Positions 1-8,980 of a stretch of DNA of 37,741 bases are shown piece after piece (the first letter of the stretch is position 1; each line of letters begins with the position of its first letter). The notes beneath the pieces are model-generated. The model saw nothing but the letters and a program-made list of their open reading frames with translations, did no database searches and was not told the origin of the DNA. The stretch comes from Clostridiales bacterium. Its GTDB lineage: Bacteria > Bacillota > Clostridia > Christensenellales > Borkfalkiaceae. Where the stretch lies: positions 1 to 37,741 of the forward strand of contig SVIF01000015.1 in the NCBI GenBank assembly GCA_015069615.1. The letters run 5' to 3'. Both the position numbers and the translations under genes were made by a program.

Positions 1-506
1 GGTTTCGTTACTTTGCCCGTAAGCAGGGCAAGATAAGTTCTGTTTACCCCTTCCGCTTGTAAGATGCTGTGCATTACCCCCGTTTTGGCAACCAAAACCA
101 AGCCTTGGGTATCCTTATCCAAGCGGGTAACGATATGACAGTTTGCGTTAGGGTAATCGGCAGAAAGCGCGCCGAGAAGATTGTTGTTTTCGTATCCGAA
201 TCCGTACACCGTGGGAAGGTCCTTTCCCTTTTCCACCACCAACACGTCTTCATCTTCATAACGAACGGTGTAAGGCACTTGGCAAGGGGGCAGTTTTTCA
301 CTCTTCGGCTCGGTAAACCGAACGGTAACCGTATCCCCCGCGTTAATTTTGGCGATTGCGGTTACGGGGGTTCCGTTTACGGCAACGCGCCCCAGTTCCT
401 TCTTTAAAAAAGAACAAAAGCGTGCCGAAAAACGACTGCGAAGCACGTCCCTAACCTTTCCTGCAAAAGGTGCGGGGAAAGAAAACGTGCGAACTACTTC
501 CCGCAT
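1..506 (-). CDS. RluA-family RNA pseudouridine synthase (3' end off the window)
   Basis: Partial gene; the first 168 codons are here and the C-terminus lies beyond position 1. RluA-family enzymes isomerise uridine to pseudouridine in rRNA or tRNA. The reverse strand reads MREVVRTFSFPAPFAGKVRD, then a small S4-like segment (KKELGRVAVNGTPV), a linker (VRYEDEDVLVVEKGKDLPT) and the catalytic loop HIVTRLDKDTQG near residue 130, whose Asp is the family nucleophile. TQG replaces the more usual TSG. The ATG at 506 sits one base after the TAA of the upstream epimerase-like gene, so translation is probably coupled. It is the last visible gene of the secA operon. The target uridine cannot be told from sequence. 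Confident in family, not in subfamily. Confidence 0.85.
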   Translation of the reverse strand, partial: MREVVRTFSFPAPFAGKVRDVLRSRFSARFCSFLKKELGRVAVNGTPVTAIAKINAGDTVTVRFTEPKSEKLPPCQVPYTVRYEDEDVLVVEKGKDLPTVYGFGYENNNLLGALSADYPNANCHIVTRLDKDTQGLVLVAKTGVMHSILQAEGVNRTYLALLTGKVTK

Positions 507-507
507 A

Positions 508-1377
508 TTAGAAGAACTTCATGGTAAAGCCAAGCGTATACGTTTCGCCCGAAGCCAGTTGCTTAAAGTCTTTTTTGGTGGCGAAATCGTCCGTTACCCC
601 TTCATCCGAAGGCAAAGAAGCCCAGGGTTCTAAACAAACGTAAGGGGCAGGCTTTTTGTTGGCGTGCCAAATGCCGATATAGGGCATATTTTGCATTTCC
701 ATAGCAACGCCCTTTCCTTTGGGGCCGATTAGGGTTACGCCCTTCGTTCCCGAAAGAACAAGCGCATCATTATCAAACAAATCGTGGCGAAGCGCCAAGG
801 ATTTATTCGTCAGTTTCAATTTTTTGGTTTTACCCGTAACCAGTACGTTTTCACTCATTAAATGCAACATGGGCTTACTGCCACGGGGGAAGGTAACCTT
901 GTACTGTTCAAAGGTTTCCCCGTTCACCAAAGGTACGTTAAAGCCGGGGTGTCCGCCTACCGAGCAAGGAAGAACGCCATCGCCCGGGTTTTCAATTTTA
1001 TATGCTACCGTAAGTTTGTTTCCGCGAAGGGAAAAGGTGATATAAAAACGGAAAGCGAAGGGATAAACTTTTAAGGTTTCTTCGGTTTCGGTAAGAAGCA
1101 TCGTTACCGAAGATTTCGCTTTTTTGACCACCGTAAAGGGCATTTTGCGGGCAAAACCGTGTAAGCCCATATCGTACTTTTTGCCCTGCCATAGATATTC
1201 CGCCTTGTATAACCTACCCACGATGGGAAAAAGGTTATAAGCACGCCCCGCCCAAAATTCGGGGTTCCCCTGCCACAAATATTCGGTGCCGTCCACCCCG
1301 CGAATGGAGGCAAGTTCCGCCCCGCGTTTATCAATGACTACGGTAAGAAAATTGTTTTTAATGGTAGAAGTTTTCAT
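508..1377 (-). CDS. aldose 1-epimerase family protein (LacX/GalM-like)
   Basis: A 289-residue protein of the galactose mutarotase-like beta-sandwich family, which interconverts alpha and beta anomers of sugars or sugar phosphates. Visible family features are the N-terminal GAELASIRG, the LHGFARKMPF segment around residue 75 with a His and Arg expected in the sugar site, and GGHPGFNVPL near residue 140 with the second conserved His. Its length fits the short LacX/YeaD branch rather than classical GalM of about 340 residues. The start ATG overlaps the tsaD stop as ATGA, and the downstream pseudouridine synthase begins one base after its stop, so it is a translationally coupled operon member. 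No sugar-use genes are adjacent, so the substrate is unknown. Confidence 0.85.
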   Translation of the reverse strand: MKTSTIKNNFLTVVIDKRGAELASIRGVDGTEYLWQGNPEFWAGRAYNLFPIVGRLYKAEYLWQGKKYDMGLHGFARKMPFTVVKKAKSSVTMLLTETEETLKVYPFAFRFYITFSLRGNKLTVAYKIENPGDGVLPCSVGGHPGFNVPLVNGETFEQYKVTFPRGSKPMLHLMSENVLVTGKTKKLKLTNKSLALRHDLFDNDALVLSGTKGVTLIGPKGKGVAMEMQNMPYIGIWHANKKPAPYVCLEPWASLPSDEGVTDDFATKKDFKQLASGETYTLGFTMKFF

Positions 1378-2402
1378 TGTTGGTACTCCTTTATAAATTC
1401 TGGGATATTTGCAGCTGCATTCAGCGTTAAATCCCCCCTATTATCCGTATAAAGGTACTGTAAATACCCTTCCGCGGCAATCATTGCGCCGTTATCCGTG
1501 CACAGTTTTTTTTCGGGCATATACAACGTTATCCCTTCTTTTTTAGCGCGCGTTTCACAAAGGGCACGAAGATGCCCGTTTGCGGCAACGCCCCCGCCTA
1601 AAGAAAGAACCGAATACCCCGTTTCCTTTACCGCGCGGAAGGCTTTATCCACTAAAACGGAAAGCGCAGCGGTTTGGAAGGAAGCGGCTACGTCGGGCAC
1701 CGAAAAGCCTTCGCCCGACTGCGTTTTGGTATGGCAGTAATTCACCACCGCCGTTTTTAAACCGCTATAACTGAAATCGTAACTTTTATCCCCTTTTAAC
1801 ATTTGGGGCATGGGAACGATTGGTCTCCCTTCCCTTGCGGCGCGTTCTACCCCGGGGCCACCCGGATAGGGAATCCCCAGCACCCTTGCAACTTTATCAA
1901 AGGCTTCCCCCACCGCGTCGTCCCGGGTGGAACCTAACACCTTTAAATGGGTATACGAATCCACTTGCACCACGGCGGTATGCCCGCCACTGGTAAGTAA
2001 GGTGATGAATGGTGGTTTTAAATCGCTGTTTAAATACCCCGCCGCCACGTGCCCGCGGATATGGTTTACGGGAATTAGGGGTTTATGATAGGCGTAAGCA
2101 ATCGCTTTTGCAAAAGAAACGCCCACAAGTAGCGCGCCAAGTAGCCCAGCGCCGAAAGTTACTGCAACTGCATCAATATCATCAATAGAAACGCCCGCGG
2201 TTTGCAAAGCTTGCGTATAGGCGGTATCAATGGCGGTGGCGTGTGCGCGACTGGCAATTTCGGGAACTACCCCACCGAACTTAACGTGCTGATTGCAAGA
2301 AGAAATGATAACGTCCGAAAGAATTTCTCTGCCGTTTTTCACTACCGAAACCGCGGTTTCGTCGCACGAAGATTCAATTCCTAAAATCAACACGTCTTTC
2401 AT
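1374..2402 (-). CDS. tsaD: tRNA N6-adenosine threonylcarbamoyltransferase TsaD
   Basis: TsaD (formerly Gcp) transfers threonylcarbamoyl from threonylcarbamoyl-AMP to A37 of ANN-decoding tRNAs, acting in the cytoplasm with TsaB and TsaE. The 342 residues cover the full ASKHA fold. The start LGIESSCDETAVSV is the signature, the metal-binding pair lies in HIRGH (H114 and H118), TSGGHTAVV follows near residue 137, and LCTDNGAMIA near residue 303 carries the conserved C-terminal Asp. An AAGGAAAG ribosome site precedes the ATG. It follows prfB by 63 bases and overlaps the next gene by four (ATGA). The partners tsaB and tsaE are not in this window. Confidence 0.97.
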   Translation of the reverse strand: MKDVLILGIESSCDETAVSVVKNGREILSDVIISSCNQHVKFGGVVPEIASRAHATAIDTAYTQALQTAGVSIDDIDAVAVTFGAGLLGALLVGVSFAKAIAYAYHKPLIPVNHIRGHVAAGYLNSDLKPPFITLLTSGGHTAVVQVDSYTHLKVLGSTRDDAVGEAFDKVARVLGIPYPGGPGVERAAREGRPIVPMPQMLKGDKSYDFSYSGLKTAVVNYCHTKTQSGEGFSVPDVAASFQTAALSVLVDKAFRAVKETGYSVLSLGGGVAANGHLRALCETRAKKEGITLYMPEKKLCTDNGAMIAAEGYLQYLYTDNRGDLTLNAAANIPEFIKEYQQ

Positions 2403-2465
2403 CTTGCTTTCCTTTTTCTTTTCGTTTATGGCGCGAATTCGGTATTTGATTTGCCCCTAAAATGT

Positions 2466-3563
2466 TTAAGATTTTTTCAAGTAGTCTACGATAAAGGGCT
2501 CTATATCCCCGTCCATAACCCCTTGCACGTCCGCCGTTTCACAGCCGGTACGGTGATCCTTTACCATGGTGTAGGGACAGAATACGTACGAGCGAATTTG
2601 GCTACCCCACTCAATTTTTTTGATTTCGCCCTTCAAGTTTTGTTCGTGCGCCAAGCGTTCGGCTTCCCGCCGTTCAATCAACTTACTGATCAGCATTTTC
2701 ATTGCCTTTTCGCGGTTTTGAATTTGACTGCGTTCGTTTTGGCAAGCCACGATAATCCCCGTGGGAAGGTGGGTAATGCGGATTGCGGATTCGGTTTTGT
2801 TTACGTGCTGACCGCCCGCACCACTACTTCTATACGTATCCACTTTTAGTTCGTCGGGGGAAATTTTAATTTCGCCGTCCTCCTCAATTTCGGGGATAAC
2901 TTCTACCGAAGAAAAGGAAGTTTGCCTTCTTGCGTTGGCATCGAAGGGGGAAATACGAACCAAACGGTGTACGCCCTTTTCGGCTTTCAAGTATCCGTAA
3001 GCGTTGATGCCCGAAACGCGGATGGTTACGGATTTAATCCCCGCTTCATCCCCATCCAAGCGGTCCATTTCCTCAATTTTATATCCCTTGCGTTCGGCGT
3101 ACATCATATACATACGGTACAGCATCTCCGTCCAATCGCACGCTTCGGTACCGCCTGCGCCCGAGTGCAAGGTCATAATCGCGTCGTTTGCGTCGTATTT
3201 ACCGCGAAGAAGGGCGCGAATACGCATTTGTTCCATATCCTCTTCGGCGGTTTTTAATTCCGCTTCTAAGTCTTCCACCATACTTTCGTCGTTTTCTTCC
3301 AAAATCAGTTGTAACATGGTTTCGGAATCTTCCACGCTTTGGCTGGTTTTATCAAACGCGCCCACCTTGGTTTCCAAGGCGCTGATTTCCCTACCGATTT
3401 TTGCGGATTTTTCCAAATCCTGCCAAATTTCGGGGTTTTCTTGCTCCTTTTTCAGTTCCGCAAGGCGCGTTTTTAAGCTTTCTAATTCTAACGCTTCCGC
3501 CGTTTCCGCAAGCACGGTACGAAGGGCGCGGATGCGCATTTGGTATTCGTCTACTTTAATCAT
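2466..3563 (-). CDS. prfB: peptide chain release factor 2 (RF2)
   Basis: RF2 recognises UGA and UAA stop codons and triggers peptide release on the ribosome. The 365-residue length is typical. The stop-codon recognition tripeptide SPF is at 205-207 (VRISPFDAN), and the catalytic GGQ is at 250-252 (SSGAGGQHVNKTESA). The long N-terminal coiled-coil domain is continuous in one frame: the region around codon 25, where many bacteria have an in-frame UGA and a +1 programmed frameshift, reads ETAEALELESLKT without a stop. Autoregulation by frameshifting is therefore absent here. The start lies 12 bases after secA, with an SD-like AAGGAAA overlapping the secA stop. secA-prfB adjacency is common in Bacillota. 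Confidence 0.97.
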   Translation of the reverse strand: MIKVDEYQMRIRALRTVLAETAEALELESLKTRLAELKKEQENPEIWQDLEKSAKIGREISALETKVGAFDKTSQSVEDSETMLQLILEENDESMVEDLEAELKTAEEDMEQMRIRALLRGKYDANDAIMTLHSGAGGTEACDWTEMLYRMYMMYAERKGYKIEEMDRLDGDEAGIKSVTIRVSGINAYGYLKAEKGVHRLVRISPFDANARRQTSFSSVEVIPEIEEDGEIKISPDELKVDTYRSSGAGGQHVNKTESAIRITHLPTGIIVACQNERSQIQNREKAMKMLISKLIERREAERLAHEQNLKGEIKKIEWGSQIRSYVFCPYTMVKDHRTGCETADVQGVMDGDIEPFIVDYLKKS

Positions 3564-3575
3564 TTTTCGGTTTCC

Positions 3576-6281
3576 TTAAGCGTTTTTACCGCAGCAGTCC
3601 TTATATTTTCTACCGCTTCCGCAAGGGCAGGGAGAATTTCTACCCACCTTGTTGCTACGCGCGGTTACGGGACCTTTGTGCAAGTCTTCTTCCACGCGTT
3701 TTACGGGAGCCTTTCTAATTTCCGCTTTCAGTAACAGCTGAATGGTATCGTGTTGAATGCTTTCAATCAGTTCGTCAAACATGGCGAACCCTTCGCGTTT
3801 ATACGCCAAAATGGGATCGTCGTTTCCGTAAGCGCGCAGCCCGATACCGCGGCGAAGTTGATCCATCGCGTCAATATGGTCAATCCACTTACTATCTACC
3901 GTTTTCAGCATTACTTGGCGTTCAAATTCGTGATAATCAAAGCCTTCTTCTTTATAGTTTGCAATCTTTTCTTCGTACGCTTCTACCGTTGCCTTCAACA
4001 GTTTTTCTTCCACCGAGGAAGCGGTGCAATTGCGTTGCATTTCGGGGGTGAAGAAATCGCTATCTTTAGGCAGAAGTTTATCTTCTATATTTTTATTCAA
4101 ACGGTCTAAATTCCAGCTGGCGGGTAACACGCTTAAATCTTCGGAAGCGGCAAGTACACCGTGTACGTAATCGGGAATCAGTTTTAGGATATCTTCGTGT
4201 ACGTTTTCCCCTTTCAGCACTTTGTTGCGTTCTTTGTAAATTACCGCACGCTGAACATTCATAACGTTGTCGTATTCTAATACTTGACGGCGAATCGCAA
4301 AGTTTTTGCCTTCAATATTTCTTTGCGCGTTTTCCACCGAACGGGATAACATTCGGCTTTGAATACAGGTATCTTCGTCAATTTTAAAGAAACTGTAAAT
4401 GCGTTGCATGCGTTCCCCGCCAAAGCGAATAGCAAGTTCGTCCTCCAAAGAAATAAAGAATACCGAAGTACCTTCGTCCCCTTGACGGCCACTACGACCA
4501 CGGAGCTGGTTATCAATACGGCGGGATTCATGACGTTCACTACCGATAATACAAAGCCCGCCTACTTCCATTACCTTTTTCTTTTCTTCGTCCGTTTGTT
4601 TTTTAAATTCGGCATGCAGTTTGTTGTATTCTTCACGAACAACTTGCGCTTCTTCCCCAATATCCGTAAGATAGGAAGTGGCAAGTTCAATCAGTTCGTT
4701 GGGCGTACCTTTTGCACGCAGTTTGGCTTTCGCCATATATTCGGGGTTACCGCCAAGCAAAATATCCGTACCACGGCCTGCCATGTTGGTTGCAATGGTA
4801 ACAGCACCTAATCTACCCGCTTGCGCAACGATTTCCGCTTCGCGTTCATGGTTTTTCGCGTTTAACACGTTGTGGCGAACGCCCTTACCTACTAAAAGTC
4901 GGGAAAGTTCTTCGGATTTTTCTACGGTAATGGTACCCACCAAAATGGGTTGTCCCGTTTTGTGGCGTTCCACAATTTCGTTTATAATTGCACGTTGCTT
5001 GCCCTTTACGGTAGAATATATACAGTCGGGCATATCCTTTCTAACAACAGGCACGTTGGTGGGAATTTCCACTACGTCCAGCGCGTAAATACTGCGGAAT
5101 TCTTCTTCTTCGGTTTTCGCAGTACCCGTCATACCCGAAAGTTTATGGTACAAACGGAAATAGTTTTGGAAAGTGATGGTTGCAAAGGTTTTGTTTTCGT
5201 TTCTAATAGGCACGTTTTCCTTTGCTTCGATGGCTTGGTGCAAGCCTTCGCTATATCTTCTACCAATCATCAAACGCCCCGTAAATTCGTCAACGATAAT
5301 AATTTCACCATCCGAAACAACGTAGTCGTTATCCTTTTTGAAGATATAATGTGCCTTTAACGCTTGTTGCAAGTGGTGGTTCAAATCCGCGTGTTCAATA
5401 TCCCCAAGGTTATCAATTTTAAAGAATTTTTCCGCTTTTCTTGCACCATCTTCGGTAATTTGCACCGTTTTTTCTTTAACGTCCACGGTAAAATCTTCTT
5501 CTGCGCGTAAGGTTTTTACAAAACGGTTTGCAGAATAATATAGTTCGCTGCTCTTATCCCCTTTGCCCGAGATGATTAAGGGAGTACGCGCTTCGTCAAT
5601 TAAAATGCTATCCACTTCGTCCACGATGGCAAATTGCAATTCGCGTTGCAACATGGCTTTCATTTCGGTTTTTAGGTTATCGCGAAGATAGTCAAAGCCC
5701 ATTTCGTTATTCGTGCCGTACGTGATATCCGCGCGGTAGGCTTTTTGCTTTTCTTCTTCGCTCATATCATGCAGAATACAACCCACGGAGAGTCCTAAAT
5801 AGCGGTAGATTTTACCCATCCATACCGCGTCGCGTTCAGCTAGGTATTCGTTCACGGTTACGATATGCACGCCCTTGCCCGTAAGCGCGTTTAAATATGC
5901 GGGAAGGGTGGAAGTTAAGGTTTTACCTTCCCCCGTTTTCATTTCCGCAACGCGACCTTGGTGCAGTACGATACCGCCCATTATTTGCACTTTATAGTGG
6001 CGCATTTTCATTACGCGCCACGCGGCTTCGCGAACAAGCGCAAACGCGTCGGGCAAAATTTCGTCTAACGCGGCGGATTCGTCTACCCCTTTTCTGGTTT
6101 TTGCTTGGCGCGCTTCAATTTCCTGTAAGCGGTCTTTCAAAACCGCGGTTTGCGCCTTTAACTCTTCTTCGTCCATAGCGGCGTACTTTGCTTCTAACGC
6201 AAGTACTTCATCCGCTTGTTTATCTAATCGTTTGATGTTGCGACGGTTCGTACCGTTCGCAAGGTAGGAAAACAGACCCAT
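3576..6281 (-). CDS. secA: preprotein translocase ATPase SecA
   Basis: SecA is the cytoplasmic motor that pushes unfolded preproteins through SecYEG. The 901 residues include Walker A (EMKTGEGKT, about 113-121), Walker B DEVD at 221-224, the helicase-like second NBD with NMAGRGTDILLGG and GRSGRQGDEG, a helical scaffold and wing, and a C-terminal zinc-binding SEC-C motif (CPCGSGRKYKDCC) that binds SecB or phospholipid in other species. It is the first gene of a secA-prfB-tsaD-epimerase-rluA operon. The start at 6281 has a good AAAGGAG site at 6293-6299 and a promoter at 6318-6346. It is a complete, ordinary SecA1. Confidence 0.98.
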   Translation of the reverse strand: MGLFSYLANGTNRRNIKRLDKQADEVLALEAKYAAMDEEELKAQTAVLKDRLQEIEARQAKTRKGVDESAALDEILPDAFALVREAAWRVMKMRHYKVQIMGGIVLHQGRVAEMKTGEGKTLTSTLPAYLNALTGKGVHIVTVNEYLAERDAVWMGKIYRYLGLSVGCILHDMSEEEKQKAYRADITYGTNNEMGFDYLRDNLKTEMKAMLQRELQFAIVDEVDSILIDEARTPLIISGKGDKSSELYYSANRFVKTLRAEEDFTVDVKEKTVQITEDGARKAEKFFKIDNLGDIEHADLNHHLQQALKAHYIFKKDNDYVVSDGEIIIVDEFTGRLMIGRRYSEGLHQAIEAKENVPIRNENKTFATITFQNYFRLYHKLSGMTGTAKTEEEEFRSIYALDVVEIPTNVPVVRKDMPDCIYSTVKGKQRAIINEIVERHKTGQPILVGTITVEKSEELSRLLVGKGVRHNVLNAKNHEREAEIVAQAGRLGAVTIATNMAGRGTDILLGGNPEYMAKAKLRAKGTPNELIELATSYLTDIGEEAQVVREEYNKLHAEFKKQTDEEKKKVMEVGGLCIIGSERHESRRIDNQLRGRSGRQGDEGTSVFFISLEDELAIRFGGERMQRIYSFFKIDEDTCIQSRMLSRSVENAQRNIEGKNFAIRRQVLEYDNVMNVQRAVIYKERNKVLKGENVHEDILKLIPDYVHGVLAASEDLSVLPASWNLDRLNKNIEDKLLPKDSDFFTPEMQRNCTASSVEEKLLKATVEAYEEKIANYKEEGFDYHEFERQVMLKTVDSKWIDHIDAMDQLRRGIGLRAYGNDDPILAYKREGFAMFDELIESIQHDTIQLLLKAEIRKAPVKRVEEDLHKGPVTARSNKVGRNSPCPCGSGRKYKDCCGKNA

Positions 6282-6317
6282 TTCGCCTACTACTCCTTTT
6301 AAATTTCATTCCCCATC

Positions 6318-6346
6318 ATTATACCGCAATTTCCCAAAAAAGTAAA
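6318..6346 (-). promoter_or_regulatory. secA: sigma-A promoter of the secA operon
   Basis: On the minus strand, TTTACT (6341-6346), a 17-base spacer and a perfect TATAAT (6318-6323) precede secA by about 37 bases. The start point should fall near 6311. Confidence 0.75.
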
Positions 6347-6431
6347 TAGTTTCCGTAGCATTTTACGTAGTAAACGCGTTTTTTTCTTAAATTTTTGCAT
6401 GGTTTTTGGCGTTTTACTTTTGCCTAGCCCT

Positions 6432-6448
6432 GTTTTCCGTAGGAAAAC
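6432..6448. repeat. perfect inverted repeat between secA and metK
   Basis: GTTTTCC-GTA-GGAAAAC is a perfect 7-base-arm dyad. It lies 21 bases upstream of the metK -35 box and about 85 bases upstream of the secA -35 box. No T-tract follows on the plus strand, so it is not an obvious terminator and could be an operator. I saw none of the conserved S-box (SAM-I) riboswitch elements in this gap. Confidence 0.4.
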
Positions 6449-6469
6449 GACAAAAAACCTTTCGTATAG

Positions 6470-6498
6470 TTGACTTTATCTTCCCCTTGTGATATGAT
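6470..6498 (+). promoter_or_regulatory. metK: sigma-A promoter of metK
   Basis: TTGACT (6470-6475), a 17-base spacer and TATGAT (6493-6498) form a near-consensus promoter. An AAGGA ribosome site follows at 6524-6528, nine bases before the metK ATG. The predicted leader is only about 33 bases, too short for a riboswitch. Confidence 0.8.
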
Positions 6499-6537
6499 AG
6501 GTAAGCAAAAAAACGAATACCTTAAGGAAAAAAGAAA

Positions 6538-7704
6538 ATGAAAAAGTTTTTTACCAGTGAAAGCGTAACCGAAGGGCATCCCGATAAGGTGTGCGACTGC
6601 GTTTCGGACGCGGTTTTGGACGCGTTTTTATCCATTGACGAAAACGCCCGCGTAGCGTGCGAAACCACCGCATCCCCCGGTCTTGTTTTAGTTATGGGGG
6701 AAATTACGGCTAGTGGCAACGTGGATATTGAAAAAATTGCAAGGGATACCGTTTGCGAAATCGGCTATGACGGGGATCGCGCGGGCTTTGACGGTAACGC
6801 TTGCAAGGTTTTGGTAAACGTACATAAACAAAGCGCGGATATCGCTTTAGGGGTAGATACTTCGCTAGAAAAGAAAAACGGCGGGGATGAAACGGATACG
6901 GTTGGCGCAGGCGACCAAGGGATGATGTTTGGCTACGCTACGGACGAAACCGAAGAACTGATGCCCCTTACTTTGGTTTTGGCGCATAAACTGACCAAAC
7001 GTTTAACGGACGTTAGAAAACAAGGAATTCTAAATTATTTACTGCCCGATGGCAAAGCGCAAGTAACCGTGGAATACAACTGCGGCGTTCCCACCCGCGT
7101 GGACGCGGTTGTTGTTTCTTCCCAACACACGAAAAACGTGGATATGGAAACCCTGCGCGCGGATATTAAACGCGAAGTAATTGAAAAGGTAATCCCCCAA
7201 GAATATTTAGACGAAAACACCAAGTATTTCATCAACCCCACGGGCAGATTTGAAATCGGTGGCCCGGTGGGCGATACGGGGCTTACGGGTAGAAAAATTA
7301 TCGTGGATACTTACGGCGGTGCTTGCCCCCACGGTGGTGGCGCATTTAGCGGTAAGGATCCCACCAAGGTGGACCGTAGCGCGGCGTATATGGCGCGTTA
7401 CGTGTGCAAAAACTTGGTTGCGGCAGGGTTATGTAAAGAAGTGATGATGGAAGTTGCGTACGCTATCGGCGTGGCGCGCCCCCTATCTCTTTTCATCAAC
7501 ACCTACGGCACGGGGGTTTTAAGCGACGAAGCGATTGCGAAAATCGTGGAAAAAGAATTTGACCTTCGCCCCGCGGCAATTATTAAAACCTTAAATTTAA
7601 GAAAGCCCGTTTATAGAAATACCGCAGCTTACGGCCACTTTGGCAGAAGCGATTTTGCTTGGGAACAAACGGATAGAGTAAACGATTTGAAAAAATATTT
7701 ATAA
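6538..7704 (+). CDS. metK: S-adenosylmethionine synthetase
   Basis: MetK makes S-adenosylmethionine from ATP and methionine in the cytoplasm, as a homotetramer with Mg and K ions. The 388-residue protein has GHPDKVCD at 13-20 (ATP and metal binding), [12 protein letters not shown] near residue 122 (methionine loop), and the P-loop-like [19 protein letters not shown] near residue 262. Length and motifs are normal. It stands alone between its own promoter and a strong terminator. SAM is a general methyl donor, but no direct operon link to the nearby corrinoid methyltransferase cluster is visible. Confidence 0.98.
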   Translation: MKKFFTSESVTEGHPDKVCDCVSDAVLDAFLSIDENARVACETTASPGLVLVMGEITASGNVDIEKIARDTVCEIGYDGDRAGFDGNACKVLVNVHKQSADIALGVDTSLEKKNGGDETDTVGAGDQGMMFGYATDETEELMPLTLVLAHKLTKRLTDVRKQGILNYLLPDGKAQVTVEYNCGVPTRVDAVVVSSQHTKNVDMETLRADIKREVIEKVIPQEYLDENTKYFINPTGRFEIGGPVGDTGLTGRKIIVDTYGGACPHGGGAFSGKDPTKVDRSAAYMARYVCKNLVAAGLCKEVMMEVAYAIGVARPLSLFINTYGTGVLSDEAIAKIVEKEFDLRPAAIIKTLNLRKPVYRNTAAYGHFGRSDFAWEQTDRVNDLKKYL

Positions 7705-7710
7705 TTTTTT

Positions 7711-7748
7711 TCGCCCGAAGGATTTTTCCTTTCGGGCGATTTTTTTTA
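7711..7748 (+). terminator. intrinsic terminator of metK
   Basis: CGCCCGAAGGA, a T-rich loop and TCCTTTCGGGCG form a strong stem, followed by an eight-T run. Confidence 0.9.
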
Positions 7749-7752
7749 GAAC

Positions 7753-7889
7753 GCTGATGGTAAATTGTAAAAACATCAACTTTACAACTCCCTTCGTCTT
7801 GCTAACGCAAGCCACCTCCCCTTACACAGGGTAAGTTTATTTAGATTCTCCGTTTTGCCCGTTAATGTAGGTAGGCGAAGAATGACGCG
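7753..7889. repeat. degenerate intergenic repeat sequence
   Basis: The 254-base gap between metK and the URO-D gene holds no ORF, only repeat-like DNA. It contains a weak GCTGATG/CATCAAC dyad (7754-7780), then ACAACTCCCTTCGTC, a CTTGC-TAAC-GCAAG hairpin, CCACCTCCCCTTACACAGGG, and a second module from AGATTCTCCG (7843) to GCGAAGAATGACG (7887). The order resembles small non-coding repeats that I recall from intergenic DNA of gut Bacillota (ACAACTCCCTC...CACCTCCC and AGATTCTTCG...CGAAGAATGACG). The match is from memory and the copy is decayed. Confidence 0.4.
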
Positions 7890-7893
7890 TATA

Positions 7894-7932
7894 GATAAAA
7901 AAATGAAAGCCACCCAAGTTTGGGTGGCTTTC
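7894..7932 (-). terminator. terminator of the corrinoid operon
   Basis: A perfect 28-base palindrome at 7905-7932 (GAAAGCCACCCA as its first arm) is followed on the minus strand by a seven-T run (A-run at 7897-7903 on the plus strand). It ends transcription of the operon whose last stop codon is at 7959. Confidence 0.9.
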
Positions 7933-7958
7933 CTTTTGCCGTTTTTTAGCGTGGAAAA

Positions 7959-8966
7959 TTATAATTTAGTTGCGTATTCTTTAAACAGTTTTACGTAGGT
8001 TTTGTACGTTTCCAAGCTTACGTCGGGGGGTGTTTGGTGATCCACGCCGGGTATCAGTTTCCCCTTTTGCCAGGAAGGCAGTAAGCGTTCAAACTCTTCG
8101 CGCATAGCTCCTTCCCCTTTCGCCATACAAGTTTTATCAAAATGCCCGATAAAGAACATTTCGGGGTGTTTTTCAATATATTTGGATACGTCCACCCCGG
8201 CGCGCCGTTCTAAGGGAAGCATTCCTTCCGCCCCCACCGAAGCGTACCAATCTACCGCATCCGTAATATCTCCGTCGCTATCAATCACCACGGGCACGTC
8301 CATTTGCTTGATGATGGGAATCAGTTCCTTGTAATAGGGGGCAAGGAATTCATCGAACAAATTCTTCCCTATCATGGGGCCGCTGTTATAACTCATATCT
8401 TCCGCAAAGGTCATAAAGTCAAAGCGGTGGGTATTACCGATAAATTCAAACACCTTTTTTAGCCACTCTTTGTTATCGTAACTAATTTCGTGCATCAGGT
8501 CAGGCTCGTCATAAAAAGCGTATAAATGGTCTTCTATGCCGAACAGTTCGCGGGGCATCCAAAAAAATCCTTCCACCGTAAACCAATGCACGGTATCCCC
8601 GTCTTCCTGCCCCGTCTTTTTCAACCAATCAAAGTATTCTTTGCTGTAAAAGGTTGTGGGGTCGCGGTACAGAGTAGGCTTAATTTTTTGATAGTCCGCC
8701 GCCGACTTAATAATGCCGTGGCCGTGCTGAGGCGCGTGCGGCGTTTGGGGGGTGCGCCAAGTAAAGTAGGTTTGCAAGCAACCGTCCATACCAAAATAGC
8801 GTTGAACGCCAAGCGCATCCAAACTTTTATCTAACCCTTCTCCGTGCCAACGGCGGATGGTTTGATCCCACCAAGGCGCCCATTCCAAAATGGGGAGGCG
8901 GTCCACGCTTTCTCCTTTTACGAAACGGCGGAAGCGTTCGCCCGCGGAAAGTTCCTTTTTATCCAT
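7959..8966 (-). CDS. URO-D-family methyltransferase-like protein, probable substrate-side component
   Basis: A 335-residue TIM-barrel protein of the uroporphyrinogen decarboxylase superfamily. In corrinoid operons such proteins are methyltransferases, not haem enzymes. Visible segments are RFVKGESVDRLPILEWAPWW at the N-terminus, EDMSYNSGP (189-197), DSDGD starting at D229, and PGVDHQTPPDV (306-316). The His-x-Cys...Cys zinc motif of MtaA/MtbA is absent; DSD and PGVDH occupy the comparable places. This pattern is shared with the neighbouring 372-residue gene but overall similarity is low, so they are old paralogues. An AAGGGGGA ribosome site precedes the ATG. It is last in the operon, 14 bases after its paralogue. 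I infer a role in demethylating an unknown O-, N- or S-methyl compound onto the corrinoid protein. It is not hemE. Confidence 0.8.
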   Translation of the reverse strand: MDKKELSAGERFRRFVKGESVDRLPILEWAPWWDQTIRRWHGEGLDKSLDALGVQRYFGMDGCLQTYFTWRTPQTPHAPQHGHGIIKSAADYQKIKPTLYRDPTTFYSKEYFDWLKKTGQEDGDTVHWFTVEGFFWMPRELFGIEDHLYAFYDEPDLMHEISYDNKEWLKKVFEFIGNTHRFDFMTFAEDMSYNSGPMIGKNLFDEFLAPYYKELIPIIKQMDVPVVIDSDGDITDAVDWYASVGAEGMLPLERRAGVDVSKYIEKHPEMFFIGHFDKTCMAKGEGAMREEFERLLPSWQKGKLIPGVDHQTPPDVSLETYKTYVKLFKEYATKL

Positions 8967-8980
8967 TTTAGATTCCCCCT

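Noticed and set aside
69-407. Plus-strand ORF of 112 codons
   Set aside because: Antisense to the RluA-family gene, with no family features.
6282-6537. SAM riboswitch upstream of metK
   Set aside because: The predicted leader is only about 33 bases and no conserved S-box motif was seen.
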